Shown here: positions 1-6,761 of the stretch, one piece after another
How positions within the stretch are numbered: position 1 is the stretch's first letter
Layout of the letters: each line of letters starts with the position of its first letter
Origin: DATHBD01 sp035296325
Lineage (GTDB): Bacteria; Actinomycetota; Actinomycetes; Mycobacteriales; Micromonosporaceae
Reading direction: 5' to 3'
NCBI GenBank assembly: GCA_035296325.1
Contig: DATHBD010000074.1
Location: 1 to 19,946, forward strand
DNA: 19,946 nucleotides
Program-made: the position numbers and the translations under genes
Notes under the pieces: model-generated
Databases searched by the model: none
The model's input: only the letters and a program-made list of their open reading frames with translations
Told to the model about the DNA's origin: nothing

Positions 1-1
1 C

Positions 2-341
2 ACGCGGGACGAGGACGCGATCTGGCGCGCGAACCGCGACGGCACCCGCAACCTGATCGCCGCCGTGAAGGAACACGCACCGAACGCCCGGTTCGTCATG
101 AGCAGCACCGGCAACGTCTACAACGCGGACGCCACGCGCCCAGCGCTGGAAACCGACGAGTGCTCACCGAAAACCGCCTACGGGGCGAGCAAGGTGGCGG
201 CCGAGCCTCGCCGGGCACCCGATCGAAGGCTCAGACCTGTTCGGCCGTGCGTACGCCCTGGGCGGGTCGCGCCGCGCCAAGGGGTGGCCACGGATACCAC
301 GTGGACACCACCCAATGATCCGAGCACATCGAACTTCATGA
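2..341 (+). pseudogene. NAD-dependent epimerase / SDR gene, 3' part, apparently broken
   Basis: The window opens inside an extended short-chain dehydrogenase/epimerase. Reading from base 2, about 68 codons encode family-typical sequence: an asparagine-rich stretch resembling the NRDGTRNL region after the Rossmann half, then a core strand ending SSTGNVY and the catalytic YGASK (Tyr-x-x-x-Lys) at about 180-194. Right after KVAAE (about 205) the frame turns arginine/proline-rich with no family resemblance. The neighbouring frame (from 204) stays open to a TGA at 339-341 and reads more like protein, suggesting a frameshift near 205. The substrate-binding C-terminal half expected of this family (usually 300 or more residues in total) is missing either way. 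The frame then runs on, open by base composition alone, into the kelch gene. The N-terminus lies outside the window. SDR identity is fairly sure, substrate unknown. Confidence 0.6.
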
Positions 342-377
342 ACCGCGACGCGATCGGCTGGGCCCCGCCGACCGGCC

Positions 378-408
378 CTCACCGCCGCTGCGGGTCAGCG
401 GCGGTGAG
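378..408 (-). terminator. Hairpin at the 3' end of the hydrolase gene
   Basis: A perfect 13-bp inverted repeat (CTCACCGCCGCTG / CAGCGGCGGTGAG) with a 5-base loop. It contains the hydrolase stop codon (395-397) and last codons. There is no T-tract, as is common in actinomycetes, so it may terminate transcription or only protect the 3' end. Confidence 0.55.
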
Positions 409-1378
409 CGAAGAACCTGGTGACCGTGGAGTTGAAGAAGTCCGGCTGCTCCCAGTGCGGGTTGTGGCCGCAGTCCTCGACGACCACGGCCCGGCTGCGC
501 GGGATCCGTTGCTGGAACATCCGCATGATCGGCGGCGGCGTGTACAGGTCCGCGTCGCCGGTGAGCAGCAGCGTGGGAGTGGTGATGGTCTCCAGCTTCG
601 CCCAGGTCAGGCCGGATGCCGGTGCCGGTTGCATGGCCCCGGTCCGGGCCCGGCGGGTGATCTCGAGCCAGGCCGCCACCCCCGCCGGGTTGGCGGCGCG
701 GTAGGTCGGGCCGAGTTCCCGAAACTCGGCAGGCATGGTCTCGAAGCCGGCGGGTCGCAGACTGTTGCTCAGCGCCACGTACTCCGGATCCTGCACGCCG
801 CCGGTGCTGCATGCGACGGTGAGACTGGCCAGCCGCTCGGGGTACTGGCAGGCATAGTCGAACGCAACGATCCCGCCCAGTGCCACCCCGAGCAGGTGCA
901 GCCGGTCGAGGCCGAGATGGGTGACGAGCTGGTGCAGGTCGCCGGTCCTCGTCCCGGGATCGGAGCCGGTCGCCGGGTCGGAGTTGATCGAGCCCCGGCG
1001 CGAGTAGCTGATCACCCGGAACCCCGCGCGCACGAAGGCGGCCTGCTGGTACGGCCAAGACTCGCCACTGCCGATACCGGAGTGCAGCAGGACCACCGGT
1101 GGCCCGGCGGTTTCGGTGTCCCAGTACCAGATGCTGCCCCCGCCCACGTCCAGGCGGCCCTCGGTGACCTTGACCGGCGCCGGAACCCCGCCTGCCGGGT
1201 CGGCGGCCCCGAGGCCGGGGGTCACCGCGCCGGTGGTCGCGGCGGCGGAGGTGGTGGCGGTCGCCACGACGAGCCCGGCCGCGCCGACGGCGGCGCCCGC
1301 CAGACCGAGGACGTTACGCCGGGACAGTTGCGCACGGTGGGTCGGGATGCTTGCAGGGTTGATGATTCGATCCGTCAT
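395..1378 (-). CDS. TAT-exported alpha/beta-hydrolase-fold protein lacking the nucleophile serine
   Basis: A 327-residue protein. Residues 19-47 form a twin-arginine signal (SRRNVLGLAG followed by an Ala/Val-rich core), so it is probably exported folded. The mature part is a classical alpha/beta hydrolase: strand plus oxyanion region VVLLHSGIGSG (95-105), nucleophile-elbow position GVALGG (164-169), acid-bearing strand LLTGDAD (271-277) and catalytic-type His in CGHNPHWEQP (His305). At the elbow, where the family has G-x-S-x-G, residue 166 is Ala (codon GCA, complement of 881-883), so a normal Ser/His/Asp esterase mechanism is not available although acid and His remain. I chose ATG 1378 over the upstream start at 1420 because it places the twin-arginine motif near the N-terminus. 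It stands alone. It could be a non-catalytic binding protein, use another mechanism, or be a recent loss-of-function allele. Confidence 0.85.
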   Translation of the reverse strand: MTDRIINPASIPTHRAQLSRRNVLGLAGAAVGAAGLVVATATTSAAATTGAVTPGLGAADPAGGVPAPVKVTEGRLDVGGGSIWYWDTETAGPPVVLLHSGIGSGESWPYQQAAFVRAGFRVISYSRRGSINSDPATGSDPGTRTGDLHQLVTHLGLDRLHLLGVALGGIVAFDYACQYPERLASLTVACSTGGVQDPEYVALSNSLRPAGFETMPAEFRELGPTYRAANPAGVAAWLEITRRARTGAMQPAPASGLTWAKLETITTPTLLLTGDADLYTPPPIMRMFQQRIPRSRAVVVEDCGHNPHWEQPDFFNSTVTRFFAHRR

Positions 1379-1406
1379 GCCGCCCACCGTAGGAACGCAC
1401 TCTGGC

Positions 1407-1429
1407 AAACAGCTGTGCACCCGCTGTTT
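1407..1429. promoter_or_regulatory. Inverted repeat upstream of the hydrolase gene
   Basis: Perfect 7-bp arms AAACAGC / GCTGTTT separated by 9 bases. It lies 28 bp upstream of the hydrolase ATG and 25 bp downstream of the stop of the small ORF ending at 1454. It could be an operator for the former or a weak terminator for the latter; the sequence alone does not decide. Confidence 0.35.
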
Positions 1430-1453
1430 TTAGCCTTCAATTTGGCCGGCATG

Positions 1454-1615
1454 TCACTGCTGCGCCGTTCTCTTACCGTCAGGCGACATTTGGGCGTGTC
1501 GGCGTACGAGTTCCAGGCACCGTCCACGCTGGAGCTGGAGCACGACGTCATGCCGCGGCTCCCACGCGGCCCTCTCGATGATTTCGCGGGCGGTGTCCTG
1601 GGTCTCCGCCGTCAC
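1454..1615 (-). CDS. Small ORF of unknown function behind a TetR-type operator
   Basis: A 53-codon open frame starting GTG (complement of 1613-1615) and ending TGA (complement of 1454-1456). The product starts VTAETQDTAREIIERAAW and continues with an amphipathic, charged pattern; no signal peptide, membrane segment or family is recognised. Its support is positional: an operator at 1629-1644 nearly identical to that in front of tetR lies exactly 13 bases upstream of the GTG, in the same orientation and at the same distance as at tetR. An in-frame stop upstream excludes a longer version. There is no clear ribosome binding site, so it would have to be leaderless or poorly translated. It may instead be the rewritten 5' end of a lost TetR target gene. 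Confidence 0.4.
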   Translation of the reverse strand: MTAETQDTAREIIERAAWEPRHDVVLQLQRGRCLELVRRHAQMSPDGKRTAQQ

Positions 1616-1628
1616 AGGTATTGCAAAA

Positions 1629-1644
1629 CGATACGTTGCGTATT
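1629..1644 (-). promoter_or_regulatory. Second copy of the tetR operator
   Basis: On the minus strand it reads AATACG-CAA-CGTATCG, an imperfect palindrome. Except for the 3-base centre it is identical to the site at 3173-3188 in front of tetR, and both are followed by TT. It suggests that the TetR protein encoded at 3202-3825 also controls transcription leftward from here. An additional half-site-like GCAATAC follows closely on the minus strand. Confidence 0.6.
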
Positions 1645-1897
1645 AGAGTTCGTTGTAGCACGAGGCACCGGAGCCAACGCGACGTCGAGGAGTGACCTGA
1701 GGCGGTTCCGGGTTTCGTCGTGGTGGTTGCCACGGCGTTGGCCACAACCCGGCGGCGGCGCCGCTCCGGCGGTCACCATCGGCGCCCGTCGCCGTCCTAC
1801 TGCCGGGCGCGTTCCGACCGTAAGGAACCAATCGTCGATACCGCTCAATGCACTTTCTCCGGTTCGCCGGACTGACCCGATCCCACAGGAGCGCACT
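1645..1897. other. Intergenic region upstream of the kelch gene
   Basis: About 250 bases between the operator and the kelch start. I see no gene I can support and no convincing -35/-10 pair. Overlapping open frames here lack start signals and family resemblance. The only clear element is the AGGAG ribosome binding site at 1887-1891. Confidence 0.5.
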
Positions 1898-2995
1898 ATG
1901 AGTACCGTCCATCACCGGCCGCGCTGGCTCGCGACCACCGCTGCAAGCCTCGGCGTCGTACTCGCCCTCGCCATCGCCCCGAGCACCGCGTGGGCGCACC
2001 CGGGGCATCCGGGTGAACCGCCGGCATCCGCTCCTCCTGCTGCCGCACCGGTGTACGGCCAGGGCTGGCAGCCGAGAGCGCCGATCGCGGGTGGTCCCCG
2101 CCAAGAGCACAGCGTCGCCACGCTGAACGGGAAGCTGTACGTCGTGGGCGGCATCCGCCCCGACGGGACGGGCGGGTTCGCCACCGTGCCCGACGTCGAG
2201 GTTTACGATCCGCGGCACGACGCCTGGACCAGCGTGGCGCCGCTGCCGGTGCCGATGAACCACCCGAACGTCGCCGCCGTCAGCGGCAGGCTGTACGTGC
2301 TGGGTGCCCTCTCCGGCGGGGCGTCGTGGCAGGCACTGCGCAACAGCTACGTCTACGACCCCGCGACCGACCGGTGGAGCGCACTGACACCCATGCCGGC
2401 CGGCATCGAACGCGGCAGCGCCGCAGTTGGCGTCTACGGGAACACGGTCTACCTGGCGGGCGGGATGCGCACGCTCACCCCGGGCCCCGGCGGTCTGCAG
2501 GACACCGTGGCGCTCGTGCACTCGTACAACGTGACCACGGGCCGATGGCGGGCGCTGCCGGACCTGCCCGAGGCGCGCGACCACGTCGGCGGCGCGGTTG
2601 TGGGCCGCACGCTGTACGTCGTCGGCGGCCGTGACCGCGGGCAGGTCAACGTGCGTGACACCGTCTACGCGCTGGACCTGCGAACCCGGCAGTGGACCGA
2701 GCGGGCGCCGATGCCGACAGCCCGCGGCGGCATCGCCACCGCCGTGGTAGGCCGCACGATCTACACGTTCGGCGGCGAGGGCAACATCGTCAACGGAGTC
2801 AACACGGTCTTCAACCAGACGGAGGCCTACGACACCCGCCGCGACCGGTGGCAGCGGCTCGCCCCGATGCCCGTGCCGCGGCACGGCACCGCGGCCATCG
2901 CGGTCGGTGACACCATCTACATTCCCGGCGGAGGCAACCGAGGCGGCGGCTCCCCGATGGACGTCAACGACGCCTTCCGAGCCCGTCAGTTCTGA
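1898..2995 (+). CDS. Secreted kelch-repeat beta-propeller protein
   Basis: 365 residues, start ATG 1898 preceded by AGGAG six bases upstream. Residues 1-33 are a Sec signal peptide with cleavage expected after ALAIAPSTAWA; the mature N-terminus is His/Pro/Gly/Ala-rich (34-52). From about 60 onward there are about six kelch units with the usual hydrophobic strand, double glycine, then Tyr and Trp spaced along the blade: GKLYVVGG (78-85), GRLYVLGA (130-137), NTVYLAGG (182-189), GRTLYVVGG (236-244), GRTIYTFGG (285-293) and DTIYIPGG (338-345), each followed by a YDPxxDxW-like strand. This predicts a six-bladed beta-propeller used for binding rather than catalysis, since no oxidase copper ligands of the galactose oxidase kind are evident. 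The gene ends in a strong terminator and appears monocistronic. The ligand cannot be inferred. Confidence 0.88.
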   Translation: MSTVHHRPRWLATTAASLGVVLALAIAPSTAWAHPGHPGEPPASAPPAAAPVYGQGWQPRAPIAGGPRQEHSVATLNGKLYVVGGIRPDGTGGFATVPDVEVYDPRHDAWTSVAPLPVPMNHPNVAAVSGRLYVLGALSGGASWQALRNSYVYDPATDRWSALTPMPAGIERGSAAVGVYGNTVYLAGGMRTLTPGPGGLQDTVALVHSYNVTTGRWRALPDLPEARDHVGGAVVGRTLYVVGGRDRGQVNVRDTVYALDLRTRQWTERAPMPTARGGIATAVVGRTIYTFGGEGNIVNGVNTVFNQTEAYDTRRDRWQRLAPMPVPRHGTAAIAVGDTIYIPGGGNRGGGSPMDVNDAFRARQF

Positions 2996-3000
2996 GCGCG

Positions 3001-3033
3001 GTGGTCCGGGACCGTTCGACGGTCCCGGACCAC
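3001..3033 (+). terminator. Strong terminator hairpin after the kelch gene
   Basis: A perfect 15-bp inverted repeat (GTGGTCCGGGACCGT / its complement) around a TCG loop, starting five bases after the kelch stop codon. There is no U-tract, as is usual for high-GC actinomycete terminators. Confidence 0.85.
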
Positions 3034-3172
3034 GTCTGCCGTCGGCGTACCGCGAACCTCCGGCGTGGACGGCCGGCCTACGTGACCGTGCCCGTCGCCC
3101 TGACACCCGCCGATGGCGACGCCACGGCGCCGGTGTGCGGACCTCACGCACGATGGGAAGCGTCTCGTTTGC

Positions 3173-3188
3173 AATACGACTCGTATCG
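3173..3188 (+). promoter_or_regulatory. TetR-type operator in front of tetR
   Basis: The sequence AATACG-ACT-CGTATCG is an imperfect palindrome ending 13 bases before the tetR ATG. A TTGCAA that could act as -35 and a TACAGT that could act as -10 flank and overlap it, so a bound repressor would block transcription: the standard autoregulation arrangement for this family. A second copy is at 1629-1644. Confidence 0.65.
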
Positions 3189-3201
3189 TTACAGTGGGGC
3201 T

Positions 3202-3825
3202 ATGACTGATCGCGCACAAACCGGGTCCCCGGAGCCCGTTGTGCCGCGCCGGGGGCGCGGACGCATCCGCGACGCCGACACGACAGCGGCCATTCTGGAA
3301 GCGAGCATGGCACTGCTCGTGGAACGCGGGTTGAAGGGCTTCACGATCGAGGGTGTCGCGGCGCGCGCCGGCGTCGGCAAGGCGACCATCTACCGCTGGT
3401 GGCCCTCACGCGGCGCGGTCGCGCTGGACGCATTCCTCGCGGCCGTCGACCCGCAGGTGCCGTATCCCGACGTCGACGACTTCGCCACCGCCTTGCGTAC
3501 GCAGGTCAGGTCACTCATCGGAGTGTTCCGCGACACGCCTAACGGCGCCGTGGTGCGCGCGCTGCTGGGCGAGGCCCAGACTGACCAGGACCTGGCCGAG
3601 GCGTTCCGCATCCGCTGGGTCGAAGTACGGCGCTCGTACGGCCGGGCCGTGTTCCGGCACGCCCAGCAGACCGGCCAGATCCGCGCGGATCTCGACATCG
3701 AGACCGCCATCGACCTGGTCTACGGGCCGGTGTACTACCGGCTGCTGACGGGGCACGCGCCGCTGAGCGACGAGTTCGCCGACTGCGTGGTGGAGTACGC
3801 ACTGCGCGGCCTCGCGCCGCGTTGA
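3202..3825 (+). CDS. TetR/AcrR-family transcriptional regulator
   Basis: 207 residues from ATG 3202. After a basic N-terminal tail (PRRGRGRIRDADT, 15-27) comes the TetR DNA-binding domain: helix TAAILEASMALLVERG (28-43) and helix-turn-helix FTIEGVAARAGVGKATIYRWW (47-67). The rest (80-207) is an all-helical ligand/dimerisation domain of the kind annotated as TetR C-terminal domain 11 in many actinomycete regulators, with the typical VYGPVYYRLLTGHAPL segment (173-188). The palindrome immediately upstream suggests autoregulation, and its second copy at 1629-1644 suggests control of the leftward transcript there. The kelch gene, lying between the two sites, is not obviously controlled. Longer frames upstream were not chosen because they run through the operator. 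The inducer is unknown. Confidence 0.9.
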   Translation: MTDRAQTGSPEPVVPRRGRGRIRDADTTAAILEASMALLVERGLKGFTIEGVAARAGVGKATIYRWWPSRGAVALDAFLAAVDPQVPYPDVDDFATALRTQVRSLIGVFRDTPNGAVVRALLGEAQTDQDLAEAFRIRWVEVRRSYGRAVFRHAQQTGQIRADLDIETAIDLVYGPVYYRLLTGHAPLSDEFADCVVEYALRGLAPR

Positions 3826-3998
3826 GCCACCGGTTCACCGGCGTCCAGCCGCTGCGCTGAGCGGCGACCATTGCCTTACCCGCACGTCGAGCCGAGCGTG
3901 GTTGCCGCGGTCCACTACGTCGCGGCCGACGTCGGCGATGACCGCGGGCCGCAGCATGGGCGGTACGACCGGGAAAGGTGCACCATCGCGGGGAACAT

Positions 3999-4034
3999 GG
4001 CCCGGCGACCACCCGCGTTGGTGGCGCGCGGGCC
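3999..4034 (-). terminator. Hairpin after the response-regulator gene
   Basis: Arms GGCCCG / CGGGCC and CCACC / GGTGG separated by a symmetric 4-base internal loop and a 6-base hairpin loop. It lies three bases beyond the stop codon of the response-regulator gene on the minus strand, in the convergent gap with tetR. The rest of that 212-bp gap shows no gene. Confidence 0.5.
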
Positions 4035-4037
4035 GAT

Positions 4038-4682
4038 TCATGTGGCACGCATCCAGGTGAGGACGGCGAGGACGCGGCGGTTGTCGTCGGGTGTGGGGTC
4101 GAGGTCGAGCTTGGCGAGGACGCCGGCGATGTGGCTTTCCACGGTTTTTTCGGCGAGGCGGAGGGTTCGGGCGATGGCGGTGTTTGAGCGGCCCTCGGCG
4201 ATGAGAGCGAGGACGTCGCGTTCGCGGTGGGTCAGGCGGTCGAGGACCTGTTGCTGGCGACGGTGGGCGAAGACGCGGGTGACGATGTCGGGGTCGATGA
4301 CGGTCTCGGCGCGGGCGACCCGTTCCACGGCGTCGCGGACCGCGAGCGCGTCATCGACGCGGTCTTTGAGCAGGTATCCGACCCCGGTGCCGATCGCGAG
4401 CAGCCGCATGGCGTAGGCGGTTTCGGCGTAGGTCGACAACACCAGGACGCCGAGGTCGGGATGGTCGTGTCGCAGTGCCGCGGCGGCGGCGAGTCCCTCG
4501 TCGGTGAAGGTGGGCGGCATCCGGATGTCGAGGATGACGGCGTCGGGTGCGGGCGTGGGCATCAGCGCGCGGAGGTGTGCGACGTCACGTGCTTCGCCGA
4601 CCACATCGACGCCGACGTCGGTGAGCAGGAGCGCGAGCCCGCGGCGGAACAGGGCTGAGTCGTCGCAGATCATGACGCGCAT
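4038..4682 (-). CDS. NarL/FixJ-type response regulator
   Basis: 214 residues. The receiver domain (1-120) has the acidic pair Asp7-Asp8, phospho-acceptor Asp52 in VILDIRMPP, Ser/Thr in LVLSTYAE (80-87) and Lys106 in YLLKD. The C-terminal LuxR-type helix-turn-helix (149-195) contains THRERDVLALIAEG and the recognition region AEKTVESHIAGVLAKL. It should be phosphorylated by the kinase encoded immediately upstream and bind promoter DNA. Its ATG lies inside the last codons of the kinase gene (13-bp overlap), implying translational coupling. Targets are unknown; the divergent genes at 6548-7547, with an inverted repeat in between, are natural candidates. Confidence 0.93.
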   Translation of the reverse strand: MRVMICDDSALFRRGLALLLTDVGVDVVGEARDVAHLRALMPTPAPDAVILDIRMPPTFTDEGLAAAAALRHDHPDLGVLVLSTYAETAYAMRLLAIGTGVGYLLKDRVDDALAVRDAVERVARAETVIDPDIVTRVFAHRRQQQVLDRLTHRERDVLALIAEGRSNTAIARTLRLAEKTVESHIAGVLAKLDLDPTPDDNRRVLAVLTWMRAT

Positions 4683-6409
4683 GGCAACTCCGCGGTGAGT
4701 CGGGTTCCACCTGCGGCGGTGCTCTGCACGGTGAGGCGACCGCCCAGCGCCGCGACCCGGTCGGTGAGTCCGGCGATGCCGCCACCCGGGGTTGCCAACG
4801 CCCCGCCGCGGCCGTCGTCGTGGATCGCGACGTTGAGGCGGCCGTTGGTGTGTCGCACGGTGACCGTGGCGTGGGTGGCGTGGGCGTGTTTGGTGATGTT
4901 GGCGAGGGCTTCGCAGACGACGAAGTACGTGGTGGACTCCACGGTGGGTGGCAGCTCTGCAACGTCGACTGTGACGGCAACCGGCATTGGCACAGTTTCA
5001 GCGACCGATTCGATCGCGGCGGCCAGGCCGATCTGTTCCAGTACGGCCGGGTGGATACCTCGGGCCAGGTCACGTAGGTCACGCAGGGCGCGGCGTAGCT
5101 CGACCCGGGCACGGTCCATCAGCTCACGCATCGTCGGGTCCGCGGCCGCGTTGCCGGCCCGGCCGATGGTGGCGGCGAGCGCGAGCAGTTGCTGCTGTGC
5201 CCCGTCGTGGAGGTCGCGTTCGACCTGGCGGCGCTGGGCGATGCCGGCCTCGACGATGCGGGCGCGGGAGTCCTGCAACTCCAGGAGCCGCACCCGAAGA
5301 TCCGCGTGCAACCGCGCGTTTTCCAGGCTCAGCGCTGCGGCCCGCGCGGCGGCGTCGAGCACATCCGGGCGGCGTTGCAGCGTACGGTCGACCAGCAGGA
5401 TCGCGAGTGGACCGCCGCTTGCGTCGCGGATGTCCCGGCGCAGCCGCCCGTCGTCGGGCACAGCCGTGAGATTGCCCTCAGCGTCGACTGTGGCCTGCCG
5501 GTCGGTCAACCATACGAACACGTCCAGCGTCGGGTCGGCGAGCGCGCGGCGGAGCGCGTCTCGTACCGAACCGATGGTTGCCGGGGCCGGGATCGCGACG
5601 ACCGTGTCGGCGACACCGGCGCGGTCGAGGACCCGGCGCAGCGCCGCCACCGTGAACGCCAGCGGGACCCCGAGCCGGACTACCTCGACGACAATCCACA
5701 GTGACATCGGCAGGTCATCGTTCCCTTTGACCGTCGAAACGATTTGCTGGATGAGCACGGACACCGCCACGGCCACCGAGGCGATCAGTACCGGCAGCAG
5801 CTCCCGGCGGTCCAGGCCCGAGCTACGGCGGTATCTGCGGACCACCAGCGCCAAGACGACCGCTGCCACGACCCCACCGGCACCCAGGTAGATCCGGTAC
5901 ATCACCGGCTGCGCGTGCGGCAGGTCCACGATGGTGGGCCACCAGAAGTTGTCCGGCCACCCGTCCCGTTGCGGATCCCAGAACAGACCGGACGGCAGGT
6001 GCAGGACCAGGATGAGGCCGATCAGCAGCGGGACCAGCCGGCGCACCGTGCGGTCAAGGATTCGGCGGTGCGGGTAGCGCAGCAGGATCACCATCAGGAT
6101 CAGCTCGTCGAATGGCATGACCAGCCACGCCGTCGCCGGTAGCAGTCCGGTCCGGAACGCTGACCCGCCGGTGAGCCAGAAGAAGCCGGCGAGGATGAAC
6201 AGCGTCCCGGTGGACCGCTGTTCCTCCTCGGCGCGGAACACCATTCCGGTGGCCACGTACGTGACACCGACCAGGACGGTGAGCACCTCCTGAACCGGGT
6301 GCTGCAGCACGTCGGTCCACCGTGCCCAGAGCCCGTATCCGAGCGCGGCGAGGACCGTCACGGTGCCGATGGCGGGGGCGCGCCACCGTCGGACAGCACT
6401 GATCGTCAT
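4670..6409 (-). CDS. Membrane sensor histidine kinase of the NarL-partner (HisKA_3) type
   Basis: 579 residues from ATG 6409. The first 260 residues hold about seven hydrophobic segments (about 13-29, 42-57, 68-81, 93-111, 124-140, 176-191, 205-223 and further at 240-256) in place of an extracellular sensor domain. A cytoplasmic GAF-like linker (265-370) precedes a coiled segment and the dimerisation/phospho-acceptor helix with ERDLHDGAQQQL, His401. The HATPase_c domain follows: N-box-like CEALANITKHAHA, then DDGRGG and GGGIAGLTDRV. It partners the overlapping response regulator. A start further upstream is possible because the frame is open, but the sequence above 6409 has the composition of non-coding DNA and the divergent gene's leader. 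The stimulus is unknown; a many-spanning sensor suggests a membrane or lipid-proximal signal. Confidence 0.9.
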   Translation of the reverse strand: MTISAVRRWRAPAIGTVTVLAALGYGLWARWTDVLQHPVQEVLTVLVGVTYVATGMVFRAEEEQRSTGTLFILAGFFWLTGGSAFRTGLLPATAWLVMPFDELILMVILLRYPHRRILDRTVRRLVPLLIGLILVLHLPSGLFWDPQRDGWPDNFWWPTIVDLPHAQPVMYRIYLGAGGVVAAVVLALVVRRYRRSSGLDRRELLPVLIASVAVAVSVLIQQIVSTVKGNDDLPMSLWIVVEVVRLGVPLAFTVAALRRVLDRAGVADTVVAIPAPATIGSVRDALRRALADPTLDVFVWLTDRQATVDAEGNLTAVPDDGRLRRDIRDASGGPLAILLVDRTLQRRPDVLDAAARAAALSLENARLHADLRVRLLELQDSRARIVEAGIAQRRQVERDLHDGAQQQLLALAATIGRAGNAAADPTMRELMDRARVELRRALRDLRDLARGIHPAVLEQIGLAAAIESVAETVPMPVAVTVDVAELPPTVESTTYFVVCEALANITKHAHATHATVTVRHTNGRLNVAIHDDGRGGALATPGGGIAGLTDRVAALGGRLTVQSTAAGGTRLTAELPCAS

Positions 6410-6445
6410 GCCAGCAGGGTCCGCCAACACCACCGGCCAAGGGAA

Positions 6446-6469
6446 GAGGGTTATCCCGGAGTCACCCTC
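6446..6469. promoter_or_regulatory. Inverted repeat between the kinase operon and the divergent lectin operon
   Basis: Arms GAGGGTTA / TCACCCTC (7 of 8 paired) separated by 8 bases. It sits in the 138-bp gap between the divergent starts at 6409 and 6548. The position would suit the operator of the adjacent LuxR-type response regulator, but only the position supports this. Confidence 0.35.
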
Positions 6470-6547
6470 GGTGCTGGCCCGGTTCTGCCACACCCGGTGC
6501 CACGCGCATCGTCGAGAAGGCGATCCGACCCATTCCAGGAGGCACCG

Positions 6548-6730
6548 ATGTCGACCATCGACCCGACCCCGCTGACGACCCCGCCACCACGGCGTGGCCC
6601 GCTTGCCACAGCTGCCGTGCTCGCCCTCGTCAGCCTGTTGATGATCGTGGCGGCAGACCTGCCGCAGACCCACCCGACCCCGCCTTACCTCGTCCCGAGC
6701 CCAGCCCCGGCACCGGCGGTCGTGCGGTGA
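6548..6730 (+). CDS. Small single-pass proline-rich membrane protein
   Basis: 60 residues, ATG 6548 with an excellent AGGAGG ribosome binding site six bases upstream. Layout: Pro/Thr-rich cytoplasmic head (1-17), one hydrophobic helix ATAAVLALVSLLMIVAADL (20-38), then a Pro/Ala-rich tail (39-60). No family is recognised. It ends 31 bp before the lectin gene start, on the same strand, so the two probably form an operon, divergent from the two-component genes. The head-helix-proline tail layout suggests the outer face of the membrane, possibly as a partner of the lectin. Confidence 0.7.
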   Translation: MSTIDPTPLTTPPPRRGPLATAAVLALVSLLMIVAADLPQTHPTPPYLVPSPAPAPAVVR

Positions 6731-6761
6731 AAACGCAGCACGGCGATGAGGAGTGATGACC

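Noticed and set aside
65..2995. A single 976-codon open frame joining the epimerase part and the kelch protein
   Set aside because: Between about 206 and 1897 the translation is Arg/Gly/Pro-rich and antisense to the hydrolase gene. The kelch gene has its own start, ribosome binding site and signal peptide at 1898.
1643..3151. A 502-codon minus-strand open frame opposite the kelch gene
   Set aside because: Shadow of the kelch gene with Arg/Gly/Pro-rich translation; it also runs through the perfect terminator at 3001-3033.
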